NCBI GenBank assembly: GCA_013215655.1
Contig: JABSOX010000019.1
Coordinates: 1 to 64,000, forward strand
DNA length: 64,000 nucleotides
Direction of reading: 5' to 3'
Origin: Colwellia sp.
Lineage (GTDB): Bacteria > Pseudomonadota > Gammaproteobacteria > Enterobacterales > Alteromonadaceae
Position numbers and translations under genes: made by a program
Notes under the pieces: generated by a model
What the model saw: only the letters and a program-made list of their open reading frames with translations
The model's database searches: none
Told to the model about the DNA's origin: nothing
Part shown: in pieces, positions 18,007-27,900 of the stretch
Numbering within the stretch: position 1 is the first letter of the stretch
Layout of the letters: the number at the start of each line of letters is the position of its first letter

Positions 18007-18440
18007 ATATTGTTGTTAATAGTTAAACTGCTAATGATGATCAATTAATCATTATTAAGTTAAGTACTTAACGTAAGTGCCATGTAATTATCTTTCTATC
18101 AGTGCATTCATCAACGTGTACAAGTCGGATTTCTTAGGAGAACGTTAATTGATAAATAATACTAGTCGATGAATTGAGCTTAACTATTGCTTAAGAAGTC
18201 TATTTCATGCCCAGAGCGGACATTTTGTTCTTGAGTAAAAATATTTCTTCGCGGTGTCTGAATTGGCTGTTTGCGGGTAACAAAAGATACGACCAAACGA
18301 AATAATGTTATTCGCTAAAGTTAGTTTTTATAGAAGAGTAAACAATTTGCAATATTTAGGATCACTTTAGTACACACAGCAAACTATTATCTTTGAATAT
18401 TTCTACTCTTATTTCTAATCAATGAATACTGTCATTCTAG
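18007..18440. other. Intergenic region, no gene recognised
   Basis: No ORF with a plausible ribosome site and no hairpin or repeat stands out. It should contain the promoter of the EAL/HDOD gene at its left end. Confidence 0.5.
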
Positions 18441-19340
18441 CTAGGCGTCTACATCATCTTTCATTCCAAATGATAACGTATCATTTACTTTTATATTGTT
18501 AGTATATTCTTTATATAATTTTGAGAAGTAGCCTGGATGGTTAAAGCCAACAGCGTGGGCTGTTGCCGCTAAAGTTTCATGGACATTATATTTAATAAAT
18601 TCGTGTGCCTTAGCCAACCTCATCTGTCGAATAAATCGTGCGGCACTTACCCCTGTTTTCTTTGTCAACTTTCGTTGTAATGTTGAACGACTCATAAATA
18701 AATGTTTTGCCAAAACGTTTACGTCAAAGTTACTATCACTCATATTAGTTAGTACAACTTCTTTAACCTTTGCCATAAAATTTACAGTAAGGCTTTGATT
18801 AGAATGTTCTATCTGGAACTGCACGGCCATATTTTCTTGGTATTTACTGTTTTTTGATAATAATTGCTCTGCGTTTTTACACGCAGTTGATTCAATAGAT
18901 ATTACCATTATGGATTCAATTTGCTTATTGCCATTTTCAACAGGAATTATGGTTGAGTGAAACCATAATTCGTTATCTTGCAAATCAACGACACTCGCTT
19001 CCTGTTTAACTATTTTGTTGGTTTTTACGGCTTTATTCAAATTCTTGGTCATACCATCACGAAATGATTGTGGATAAAAACGAAAAGGATAAGGTTTATT
19101 GTAAAAACGCGTTATATCATCAATATTGAGCGATTTAATACCGGCTGGACTCATATATTGTAAATTAAAATCGAGATCTAAAATTTTAATGCAAATGGGG
19201 GCGCTATCCAACAATGAATTTACTTGTCTGTCAGAGAACTTTGGCTGGAGTACTGATTGTATGTAAGATGAGACGTTTTCTTCTGCTAATGTAATTTTTG
19301 AATTATGTTCATCGGTATCAAACGTTTTATGCACAATCAT
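18441..19340 (-). CDS. PAS-AraC transcriptional regulator
   Basis: A 299-residue protein. Residues 40-155 form a PAS-type sensor (LLDSAPICIKILDLDFNLQYMSPAG, with a closing VVDLQDNELWFHSTIIPV). Residues 185-285 are an AraC DNA-binding domain (FDVNVLAKHLFMSRSTLQRKL and ETLAATAHAVGFNHPGYFSKLYKEY). A coiled linker lies between. The leader contains four copies of a hexanucleotide repeat 10-37 bases before the start codon. Target genes are unknown. Confidence 0.8.
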   Translation of the reverse strand: MIVHKTFDTDEHNSKITLAEENVSSYIQSVLQPKFSDRQVNSLLDSAPICIKILDLDFNLQYMSPAGIKSLNIDDITRFYNKPYPFRFYPQSFRDGMTKNLNKAVKTNKIVKQEASVVDLQDNELWFHSTIIPVENGNKQIESIMVISIESTACKNAEQLLSKNSKYQENMAVQFQIEHSNQSLTVNFMAKVKEVVLTNMSDSNFDVNVLAKHLFMSRSTLQRKLTKKTGVSAARFIRQMRLAKAHEFIKYNVHETLAATAHAVGFNHPGYFSKLYKEYTNNIKVNDTLSFGMKDDVDA

Positions 19341-19349
19341 ACATCCGTT

Positions 19350-19377
19350 TTTATGTTTATGTTTATGTTTATGTTTA
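19350..19377. repeat. Hexanucleotide repeat (TTTATG x4) in a 5' leader
   Basis: Four perfect TTTATG units plus TTTA (CATAAA on the coding strand) lie just upstream of the PAS-AraC start codon, between promoter and ribosome site. Gain or loss of units would change leader length in steps of six. Confidence 0.75.
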
Positions 19378-19870
19378 AAAAATTCTGATGAGAAAAGTTA
19401 CAAAGTATAATTTCAAAATTACATCAGCACTGACCTCAAGTGTAGTCGCATTTTGACGTTATCACTAAATTCTTAATGACAGCTTGGGATTTTGTAAAGA
19501 ATAATGCTTACTGTTATCTACTCCTTATTGTGACGCCTTCAATAAAAGACCATCAAAAAAAAGAAATCAACAAAAAGTGCTTAAGGTGTCTACTGTGCTA
19601 ACATCGAAAGTGAGTAGGAAATAATGTCCACTTCGGCTGTAGCCATAAAGCTGTTAAGTTAGTTTGCCTTTATCACTTACCCTTGTTTCATATCAGTAGC
19701 ACAGATGTGTCAACTTCAGTCTTAATCAAGTCAACTTATCTATAATATTTGTAGATTCGCTAACATCAGTATAGTTTGATTTTCATCTTGTATAAAAAGA
19801 CAAACCAATAGCTCCATTTTTAAATTAATAATTTTATTTACAGTGCCAATATTGTATTATTTTACATACA

Positions 19871-19886
19871 ATGAAAGCGCTTACAT
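19871..19886. promoter_or_regulatory. LacI-family-like operator
   Basis: ATGAAAGCGCTTACAT is a near-perfect palindrome centred on AGCGCT, the core used by many LacI/GalR-type regulators. It lies about 300 bases upstream of the AraC gene at 20184. Confidence 0.35.
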
Positions 19887-20112
19887 TTATTTTGGTTGGA
19901 TTTGTTTTTTAAATTTAGCTCAGGTCATTAGTTAAGTGATTTTCTTATCAATAAAATTATCGTTAATGTCCTGTCGTTAGACTTAAGAAACAGTAACTCT
20001 TATTTGTAAGAGATAACGTAAGTTTATAGGCAAAATGACCTTAACTGTTTAGATAAAGTCTTCATAAGCCAACATTAATTTCAAATAATGGATTATTATT
20101 AAACGAGAGACA

Positions 20113-20128
20113 ATGGAAGCGCTAACAA
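20113..20128. promoter_or_regulatory. Second LacI-family-like operator
   Basis: ATGGAAGCGCTAACAA shares the AGCGCT core of the site at 19871 and lies 56 bases before the AraC start codon, where a repressor could block transcription. Confidence 0.35.
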
Positions 20129-20183
20129 CAAACGGTTACTAGTTTTCTGTTTATTACCTGCGGCATAACGACACTGGAATTAT

Positions 20184-21221
20184 ATGCAATCTGATACTAA
20201 CGTAAACTCCTATATTACTCCTAGCATACTTAATCCACATGATATTAAACAACGAATAGATGGCAGTTGGCTGCGCTTGATTTATGTTGCCTTACAGGAA
20301 CAGAACATACCTGCCAAATCAGTATTTCAATCCGCGGGAATAGATGTAGATAATTTACGTGAACTGGAGTTTGTCAGCAGATTTACAGTGCTTAAGCTCT
20401 ATGACCAAATTGACGGTCATGGCGGCCTAGATTTATTACCTATTTCAATCGCGAACATTTTTCAACTGTTCTTTCTCCGTTATACTGGCACCATCATCTC
20501 AGACGCTAAATCTGTAGCTGATTTAATTAAGAAAATTATTTTTGCTAGTACACGTATGTATGAAATGATCAAAATAGAAGCAAGAGTAGAGCAGCAATAT
20601 ACACATTTAATTATTTCATCACGAGTAGATGTAATGAATGTGCATCAAACAACATTAGAAATTAGTCTCTGTTTAATTAATAAGATGGTCACTCAAATGT
20701 TCCCTTTTATTTCAGAGCTTGTAGTTAATGTGAGCTTAAACTTAAAAAGTAAAAGAACATGCCTCGAAAAAGTATTCAATTGTCCCATTTCCTATCATGC
20801 TCGCAATGAATACGTTCTGGTTTTTGACAATAAATTACTGAATACGCCAAATATATTCTCAACCCATTCTAAAAGTATTGAGCATTTGGTTGATGCAGGT
20901 TGTTCAAAAACCGATCTCAAAATATTCACTGATATAGAACGTTTGATTGTCGAAAACATTGCCACCAATGATCTCAATATCATCTTTATTGCTGGAAAAA
21001 TGAATGTCAGTGTGAAAACACTGCAGCGTCAATTACAACGTTTTAATACCAATTTTAGCTCCTTGTTAAAGTCTAACAAGATGAAATATGCGCTTAATTT
21101 ACTGAGAGCAAAAAAGTTATCACTAACCCAAATTTCCTTTGAATTAGGTTTTAACTCGGCATCAAGTTTCTCACGTGCTTTTAAAAAATGGACAGGAATA
21201 TCGCCCTCTGATTATCGCTAA
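20184..21221 (+). CDS. AraC-family regulator with Arabinose_bd-type N-terminal domain
   Basis: A 345-residue regulator of the OruR/ArgR-like group. The N-terminal 230 residues match the variable 'Arabinose_bd' domain (SWLRLIYVALQEQNIPAKSVFQSAGID opening, then a YHARNEYVLVFDNKLLNTP segment). The C-terminal AraC domain has both HTH motifs (IIFIAGKMNVSVKTLQRQL and LTQISFELGFNSASSFSRAFKKWTGISPSDYR) and ends at the usual SPSDYR. It lies 77 bases upstream of the GGDEF gene and may control it. Confidence 0.85.
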   Translation: MQSDTNVNSYITPSILNPHDIKQRIDGSWLRLIYVALQEQNIPAKSVFQSAGIDVDNLRELEFVSRFTVLKLYDQIDGHGGLDLLPISIANIFQLFFLRYTGTIISDAKSVADLIKKIIFASTRMYEMIKIEARVEQQYTHLIISSRVDVMNVHQTTLEISLCLINKMVTQMFPFISELVVNVSLNLKSKRTCLEKVFNCPISYHARNEYVLVFDNKLLNTPNIFSTHSKSIEHLVDAGCSKTDLKIFTDIERLIVENIATNDLNIIFIAGKMNVSVKTLQRQLQRFNTNFSSLLKSNKMKYALNLLRAKKLSLTQISFELGFNSASSFSRAFKKWTGISPSDYR

Positions 21222-21298
21222 AAATCTGCGTATAAAGGTTACATTTAACGTATGAAAGAAAAGTGTGAATTATTAATTAACGATATGTAGGTATTACT

Positions 21299-22174
21299 TT
21301 GTTTAGCTTAAGCCATCGAATAAATAAAAAGATCTCGTTATCTAGAAATATTTTAGATGTGATGCCAATACCTGTGGCAATATTTGACGTAGACCTTAAG
21401 TTACTGCACTTCAATATCGCTTTTACTCAGTGGTTTAATCTCAATTCATATGGGCTTATCAGCCTTGAAGATACCTTTACTAAAATCGATGAGTTAATGT
21501 CCAATGAGCTAGAGGCTATTTTGACTGGTGTAATGGCAAATGGTGACCATAACTACGTCAAAGAGATAATTATTAGAACTCAAATTGATCAACATAAAAC
21601 CTGTAAAACCTCTTTTGCCAATGTTAACTGTAATCAAAAACATCATGGCGTCATCATGTTTTTTGAAGACAAAGCATATGAAGTTGAAAGTATCGAACTC
21701 TATAAAGAACAAGCCCAATTAGATCAATTAACCAATACTTTAAACCGCTTTGGTTTTTACGAAGCCTTCAATCGTGTTACCCATCAAAGCATTAACCATG
21801 ACTTTCTTTATGCAGTCATGATCGTTGATATTGATAAATTAAAAACCTGCAATGACCTCAATGGTCATCAATATGGTGATCTCATCATAAAAAATACCGC
21901 CAAAGGACTGCTAAATGCATTGAGAACAGAAGATATTTTAGCTCGGTGGGGTGGAGATGAATTTATCATTGTGCTCACCAACGTATTTTCTGAGAATCAT
22001 GTAAAAAAACTGACAGAACGACTAGCGATAAGCGTAGAGAATTACACCAGTGAACAAAATACACCGGCCTTAATTTCTTTTGGTATTGCTGTTTGGAAAA
22101 CTCATGGTGATACCTTAGATGATTTAATTGGTTACGCTGACAAAATGATGTACCAACAAAAGAAAGATAAGTGA
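21299..22174 (+). CDS. PAS-GGDEF diguanylate cyclase
   Basis: A 291-residue protein with an N-terminal PAS-like sensor (about 18-130, DVMPIPVAIFDVDLKLLHFN) and a GGDEF domain: substrate motif LDQLTNTLNR (141-150), IVDIDKLKTCNDLNGHQYGD, and intact GGDEF at 218-222. An RTED (209-212) exactly five residues before GGDEF is a canonical inhibitory I-site. It should make cyclic di-GMP with product inhibition. No membrane segment, so cytoplasmic. The start is TTG with a weak ribosome site. Confidence 0.85.
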   Translation: MFSLSHRINKKISLSRNILDVMPIPVAIFDVDLKLLHFNIAFTQWFNLNSYGLISLEDTFTKIDELMSNELEAILTGVMANGDHNYVKEIIIRTQIDQHKTCKTSFANVNCNQKHHGVIMFFEDKAYEVESIELYKEQAQLDQLTNTLNRFGFYEAFNRVTHQSINHDFLYAVMIVDIDKLKTCNDLNGHQYGDLIIKNTAKGLLNALRTEDILARWGGDEFIIVLTNVFSENHVKKLTERLAISVENYTSEQNTPALISFGIAVWKTHGDTLDDLIGYADKMMYQQKKDK

Positions 22175-22322
22175 TTTATCAGGCCGTATAGTCTTATGAA
22201 GTGTAACCTCGACTTTTTTATTCTACTCATTGCTTATTTTTTAATAAAAGATGATCAACAAAGTCTACTAAGATATTTTTTTCGTATACAATAATTTTTT
22301 AATTTATTGGTAGTGGTTGATT

Positions 22323-23270
22323 TTGAAAAAAATTACGATGTCATGGTTTACTTTTGTATCTTTATTCATTGCGTCTTTTGTCTTTGTTAAATACGCAAAT
22401 GCTGATGACAAAGCTCCTTATCTTTATATTTTAGGTATTACTCAAGATGCGGGTTATCCACAAACGGGTTGTTATCAAAAACACTGCATGCCCGGTTGGC
22501 AAAACCCGCTGTTAAGGCGTGGCGCTGTTTCTCTTGGTTTAATTGATCCGCAACAAAATAAGAAATATATGTTTGAGGCAACACCTAATTTTCCTAGTCA
22601 GCTGTACGATTTGGAGGTGGAAGCGCCGAGTGATCGCTATGAGCTTGCCGGAATATTTTTGACTCATGCTCATATTGGTCATTATGCAGGTTTAATGTTT
22701 TTAGGACATGAGGCAATGGGAGCAAGCAAAGTGCCTGTTTATGCAATGCCACGTATGAAAAAATATTTACAAACCAATGGACCATGGAGTCAGTTAGTTA
22801 AGTATAAGAATATTATTTTATCGCCATTGCAAGATAACAAAAAAGTAACGTTAGGTAGACTTGAAGTGACTCCTCTTTTAGTGCCTCATCGCGATGAGTT
22901 TTCAGAAACGGTTGGTTATGTTATCAAAGGCAAAAAAAAATCAGCGTTATTTATTCCTGATATTAATAAGTGGCAAGAATGGCAAACCGATATTAGAGAG
23001 CTGGTTAAAAGCGTCGATTATGCGTTAATTGATGCGGCATTTTATAGCGACGGCGAAATACCGGGGCGTGATATGTCAAAAATACCTCACCCTTTTGTTA
23101 CCGAAAGTATGTCTCTTTTAGATGAGTTATCTGAAAAACAACGTAAGAAAGTATGGTTTATTCATATGAATCATACCAATCCGTTGTTAAACCTAAATAG
23201 CGAAGAGAGCAAATTGGTACAAGCTAAGGGGTATAATATCGCGGTTGAAGGTATTAGGCTTTCTCTGTAA
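22323..23270 (+). CDS. PqqB-like metallo-beta-lactamase-fold protein, exported
   Basis: About 315 residues; TTG at 22323 gives a normal signal peptide (KK, a hydrophobic run, cleavage near YANA), ATG 22338 is an alternative. The fold resembles PqqB: LGITQDAGYPQTGC, LTHAHIGHYAGL in place of HxHxDH, VPHRDEFSETVGYVI, LFIPDINKW and WFIHMNHTNPLL. The aspartate of the canonical metal motif is glycine here, as is common in PqqB relatives, so hydrolase activity cannot be assumed. No other pqq gene is near. Export argues against a PQQ-synthesis role. Confidence 0.7.
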   Translation: MKKITMSWFTFVSLFIASFVFVKYANADDKAPYLYILGITQDAGYPQTGCYQKHCMPGWQNPLLRRGAVSLGLIDPQQNKKYMFEATPNFPSQLYDLEVEAPSDRYELAGIFLTHAHIGHYAGLMFLGHEAMGASKVPVYAMPRMKKYLQTNGPWSQLVKYKNIILSPLQDNKKVTLGRLEVTPLLVPHRDEFSETVGYVIKGKKKSALFIPDINKWQEWQTDIRELVKSVDYALIDAAFYSDGEIPGRDMSKIPHPFVTESMSLLDELSEKQRKKVWFIHMNHTNPLLNLNSEESKLVQAKGYNIAVEGIRLSL

Positions 23271-23499
23271 ATAGGGTTAGTTAGAATTTAGCCAAAACAG
23301 GCAACTAAGTGGTACTTACCGTCATTAGAACAATTTTAATGTAAAGATAGAAAACACTTTTAGCCGTAAATAATCGCTATAGCTTGACCACATAGTGTCT
23401 ACGAGTTTTCGGTTTTGTTGTTTTAACTTTTGATTTTAAGGTGATTTATCAGTTTAAATAATAAACGGGTATATAGAAAAATATGAGGCATCGTAGAAA

Positions 23500-23697
23500 T
23501 TGAATCATTTAATTGAGACATCTGTGGGATGTCCTTACTGTGGTGAGACTATTGACGTTCTCATTGAGCCAACCGACTTGGAACAGCTGTATATTGAAGA
23601 TTGTCAAGTATGCTGTAAACCCATAAATTTCTTGGTTTCTGAAAGTACTAATGGTGAGTTTTTAGTTAGTGTTTATAGTGAAGATGAAGCGTTTTAA
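23500..23697 (+). CDS. CPXCG-motif cysteine-rich protein
   Basis: A 65-residue protein starting with TTG that matches the CPXCG-motif family closely: GCPYCGETIDVLI (C11, C14), YIEDCQVCCKPI (three cysteines) and an acidic C-terminus. The cysteines should bind zinc. Family function is unknown. An attC site begins 5 bases after its stop, so it is either a cassette gene or the chromosomal gene next to which cassettes were inserted; no attC precedes it, favouring the latter. Confidence 0.8.
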   Translation: MNHLIETSVGCPYCGETIDVLIEPTDLEQLYIEDCQVCCKPINFLVSESTNGEFLVSVYSEDEAF

Positions 23698-23701
23698 TAA
23701 A

Positions 23702-23800
23702 TACATACAAGTGCATTAAACGGAAAAAATGGTGTAGGCTGTTTTCACTCCGTTCAACATTTTAGCCAACACTATTTTTCCGCTTAAGTAAGCGTTAGGT
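23702..23800 (+). repeat. attC site, plus orientation
   Basis: It runs from ACATACAAG to GCGTTAGGT (crossover GTTAGGT, 23794-23800). TTGGCTAAAATG-type arms (GGTGTAGGCTG / TAGCCAACACTA) flank a TTTTCACTCCGTTCAAC loop, the class-IV loop also seen in the 41-48 kb array in reverse. Confidence 0.85.
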
Positions 23801-23814
23801 GGATAAGAATTATC

Positions 23815-23880
23815 ATGGGGCTACTCATCAAAATTGGTGCTATATATACTAGTGCTTTAATTATTTTTCATTGTATGTAA
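23815..23880 (+). CDS. 21-residue hydrophobic peptide in a mini-cassette
   Basis: ATG GGG ... TAA encodes MGLLIKIGAIYTSALIIFHCM, nearly all hydrophobic, between two attC sites. The first crossover is 15 bases upstream, and the stop abuts the next attC. It may be a genuine small membrane peptide or the remnant of a larger membrane-protein cassette. No clear ribosome site. Confidence 0.3.
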   Translation: MGLLIKIGAIYTSALIIFHCM

Positions 23881-23961
23881 TCAGGAATGAAAATAGTTGA
23901 TTTTGCTCCTGCATCGTTAATTTTAACCCGCTATTTTTAGTCCTTTATTTGGGTGTTATGT
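23878..23961 (+). repeat. attC site, plus orientation
   Basis: It ends at GGTGTTATGT (crossover 23955-23961). AAAATAGTTG and CGCTATTTTTAG flank a GCTCCTGCATCG loop, class I. Arms are less perfect than elsewhere, so the site may be less active. Confidence 0.65.
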
Positions 23962-24017
23962 GGTCAAGTAACCATTGCATATTTTGTAAACAATATTTAT
24001 ATAAAAAGGAATACTTT

Positions 24018-24368
24018 ATGAATATATTAACTAAATCTGAGTCTGAAATTTTGAAAATTGCAGAACCAATATGGAACGATATAGTAAAAGGTGCAACTGA
24101 TAAAAACTGGGATTTATTTTCAAAGTACATGCCCGATAGTGATAAAACTGACGAGGCAAAACAAGATGTAGAGAAACAATGGGAACAAGTGCCTTTACTC
24201 ACATCTTTAACTGATAAGAAAGAGTTTGTTGGTATACTTCGGAGAAAGGATAGTGTGTTGGTTCTATGGAGGCAATGGAGTACAGAAGAAGATGGAGAAT
24301 TCTTGGGTATGTTAAACCTTCAAAGTATAGGTTCAGAAGTTAAATCTATCGGTATGTTTGTGCGTTAG
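24018..24368 (+). CDS. Cassette protein of unknown function
   Basis: A 116-residue soluble acidic protein. ATG at 24018 is chosen because AAAGGA lies 8 bases before it; the longer frame would start inside the attC. It shows a helical N-terminus (KSESEILKIAEPIWNDIVKGATDKNWDLFSKYM) and a strand-rich C-terminus with VLVLWRQWS. The helix-sheet pattern with WDLFSKYM vaguely recalls SnoaL/NTF2-like proteins, but this is not secure. It is flanked by attC sites, so it is a mobile cassette gene. Confidence 0.6.
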   Translation: MNILTKSESEILKIAEPIWNDIVKGATDKNWDLFSKYMPDSDKTDEAKQDVEKQWEQVPLLTSLTDKKEFVGILRRKDSVLVLWRQWSTEEDGEFLGMLNLQSIGSEVKSIGMFVR

Positions 24369-24391
24369 TACAAAAAGTCGGTGTAATAGCC

Positions 24392-24486
24392 ACATACAAG
24401 GCATTCAAACGGACAAATAACAGCTGACTGTTGTTCGATCACACTTTTTAACCAGCTATTATCTGCGGCTTAAAGTGGCGTTGGTA
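24392..24486 (+). repeat. attC site, plus orientation
   Basis: It starts near ACATACAAGG (the same left end as the site at 23702) and ends at GGCGTTGGTAT. The arms ATAACAGCTG and CAGCTATTAT pair around a TGTTCGATCACAC loop. Confidence 0.75.
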
Positions 24487-24546
24487 TCTATACATTAGAG
24501 AAAACAATCAGTATAGAGTATCCTATTGATCATTGAGTTTATTGTG

Positions 24547-24843
24547 ATGTTTATGACCATTAAAGTAAAAAACATACTAGTTTCCGAAATCAAATGTTCA
24601 AACTGCGAAGCATGCTGTTGTAGTTCAGAAGTCATGATTATTTCCGATACAGGTGTTCCTGAACAACACATTTATGTTGATGTGTATGGGAATGAAACCA
24701 TGTTGCGATTAGATGATGGTTGGTGCTCTGCTTTAGATCGAAATACATTGCTGTGTTCTATCTATGAAAATCGACCATGGATTTGTCGAGAGTTTGAAAT
24801 GGGATCAAATGAATGTATAAATGAACGAGTAGAGAAAATGTAG
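24547..24843 (+). CDS. YkgJ-family cysteine cluster protein
   Basis: About 98 residues with the YkgJ/UPF0153 cysteine pattern: CSNCEACCCSS near the N-terminus, WCSALDRNTLLCSIYENRPWICREF, and a last cysteine in GSNECINE. In the family these bind a metal cofactor. ATG 24547 or 24553 is likelier than the upstream TTG. It follows an attC crossover by 60 bases, but no attC follows it, so it is either a cassette that lost its site or the flanking chromosomal gene. Confidence 0.75.
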   Translation: MFMTIKVKNILVSEIKCSNCEACCCSSEVMIISDTGVPEQHIYVDVYGNETMLRLDDGWCSALDRNTLLCSIYENRPWICREFEMGSNECINERVEKM

Positions 24844-24956
24844 TGTTCTACTAATTTTAGAACAGTTAATGTTGTTTTTTTGATCTTATCGAGGTGTTTA
24901 ATCTTTGAAATAAAATGACGGTTATATATTTTGTTGCGGCATTTTTATTCACCAAA

Positions 24957-27900
24957 TCAAATGGGTAAATAAATAGTTATTGTTGAACCCGCATGTAAAG
25001 TTGATTCTATTTCAATAATTCCTCCATGCTCTTCAACAATTCCAAATGAAATTGCCATTCCCAAACCGGTACCACTACCGACATCTTTGGTAGTAAAAAA
25101 AGGATCAAACACTTTTAATAAAGTTTTTTCATCCATTCCACCGCCATTATCAGTGAATGAAATTTGAATTTGTTGCTCTTTTATCTTCATTGCAGCGGTT
25201 ATCTTTCCGCTATGTTGTGGATCTATTGATTTTTGCGACTCTATGGCTTGACAACCATTGACAATAATATTCATGAAAACTTGACTCAACTTAGATGGAA
25301 AGCAATTTATTGTCGGTACGTCACTAAATGATGTTTCAATGTTTATTCCATCATATTGAGTTTTTACTAAATGAATCGTTGAGTTAATAATTGTTGATAA
25401 TTCGATGTTTTCTTGTTCTGTTTTATCAAATCGAGAGAATAACCTTAGGTCACTTACAATGGTTTTAATACGTTTAGTACCTTCGGTTGCGGTATGTGTT
25501 AATTCAATGAGCTTAGTAAACTTATTTTCAAAAGATTGTAATACTTCTTCATCGGCATCGTCGCCACCCGCAAGTTGTTTTAAAAAAGACTTAATTTCAT
25601 CAATCTCTTCTCTCATCATATAAACAGCGGCGTGAGTAAAGTTAACTGGATTATTTATTTCATGAGCAACACCTGCGGTTAAGGTGCCTAAAGAGGACAT
25701 TTTTTCTTGAGTGAGAATCGTTTTTTGTGCTTCTTCAGCGAAGTCATTAGCTTCTTTTAACTGATTGTTTAGTGCTGTTAACCTTCTATTCCAGTACATA
25801 ATTGCGATTAAAATGATTGATGCAATTAATAGTAGTTTCCAAAATAACTGATAATCGAAGCCTTTTTCATATTTGACCGCGAATTGATTAGTAATGATCT
25901 CACGAACTTTTTTCTTATCTGCAACTTGTATGATTTTTGAAAAAATGGCATGTAAATGTTTATCATTTTTTCTTGTAGCAAAAGCCCATACATCGTTAAA
26001 TTTGTCAGTCAATCTTCCTGATATTTTTAGGTTGTTCAATGCAAAACGATTGATGATGTTAATCGTATTAGTAATGCTACCAATATAGGCAAAGGCTTTA
26101 TTTTCCTGGACTAATTGTAAGCCATCAAGTTGATGGTTAACAAGTTTTAGCTTTATGTTGGGGTATTCAGCTTTTAATTGCTCAACCAACAAGTCCCCCC
26201 TAAGAATAACTAATTCTTTATCTAAATGATTTTCTATGTTTGTAATAAACATCTGGTTTTCAGTTGTAACAATAACTCTTTCTTCTTGATAAAATGTCGG
26301 GGTAAACAACATCTCCTTTTTTCTCGCATCTGTGGCTGTTATGCCAGGCAAAATATCGCATGTACCATTTTTTAATCCAACAAAAGCTTCTTGCCATGAG
26401 GTTTCTTTACTCCTGATAAGTTGTATCTCAGTACTTTGAATCAGATATGGCATCAACTCAAACCACCAAGCCTCTGCAATGTCTGAACGACACCAAATAA
26501 CCTCTCGTGACTTAATTAATGATGTTTCGGTAGGAGAAAATATTATTTTCTGTTGCTCAGGTTGAGCAGCACTTATAATTAACTTTCTTAATTCATCTTT
26601 ATCTGCGGCATTAACTGCTTTAGATAAAATACCGTGTAATAATTTGTTATCTTTATGTGTAGCTATCGTTTGTAATTCATCAAATACTTCTCTTAATTGG
26701 TTATTTACTTTAAGTGAACTTTCAGAGTATATATTTAACAATTTTTGCGCATGTGACTTTGTATAAATTAAACCAAAGACCTTTTTATTTTCGATTAAAT
26801 CAAACGCATCATCGATATTTGACACTTCAATAAGGCTAATCTCTGGGTAGGATTGTTTTAGCCTTTCAACGATAATTGTACTTTTACGTACAACAAATGA
26901 TTCTTTTAAGTGTTCAGATAAATCCCTTACTTTTGCTTTCTCATTTTTAGTGATTATGACCATGTTTTCAATAAAATAAGGTGGAGTAAACGTTAGTGTT
27001 TTTTCTCTTTTTTTCGAGGGTGTTATATTAGTCAAAAAGTCACATGTTTTATCATTAATGGCCTGCAATGCGCTGTCCCAATCTGTGGGTTGAGTTACTC
27101 TAATTTTTAATTTTATATTTTTATTGAGTAAATCAATGAGTCTTATATCACTACTGGATCGTTCTTTTATTCTTGGACGACAAAGTGTTACCGTTGAATT
27201 TCTTATGTATTCTTGTTCAACTGGAGTAAGAATAAGTTTGTTTTTGTTAGTATTTTCAGTGTATCCAAACCATTTTCGTCTTAATTCAATTTGTTTGTTC
27301 TCGGGAATTACATTTATTGATTTTTGTAAAATACTTAGAAGAACAGGATTGTCTTTATGAGTGGCTAAACTGTATTTATAGTTTTCAAGGTTAACTTCTT
27401 TAGCTATAGGAATAAGCTGTAAATTAGCTAGAAATTTATTTTCTATGTAATATTGAAGTATAATGCCAGCTTCAAAATAAATATCGCCCTGATTAGTCGA
27501 AACTGCCTCTAAGGCTTCAAAAGTTCCTTTTACAGTGATAAATGTACTATTGGGGAAATTATCAATTAATTCCTGATTTATAGCAAAACCTTCAGTTATC
27601 ACAATACGTTTCCCTGATATAGACTCAGTTGTAACAACATCGAGCTGATCAGACTTTCTAGTTACCGCCAAATTTGTTAACTCCATATAAGGGCTAGTAA
27701 AAGCAGCATAAAATTGCCGACTTTCTATATCCATAATATTTACCATGGCATCTAGTTTTTTATTATTTAAAGCTTTTAAGTTTTCTCCCCATATTCTATT
27801 TTTTGTAAATTTAATTTCCAGTCCTGAAATGTTTGAAATTTCGTTGATAAAATCAATACTGTGTCCTGTAGGACGCCCATTCTTAATATAATTCAAAGGC

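Larger units (their letters stand above)
19378..20183. other. Long divergent intergenic region
   Basis: About 800 bases between two divergently read AraC-type genes. No ORF was accepted. It contains two LacI-family-like palindromes (19871-19886 and 20113-20128), listed separately, and AT-rich tracts typical of promoters. Confidence 0.5.
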
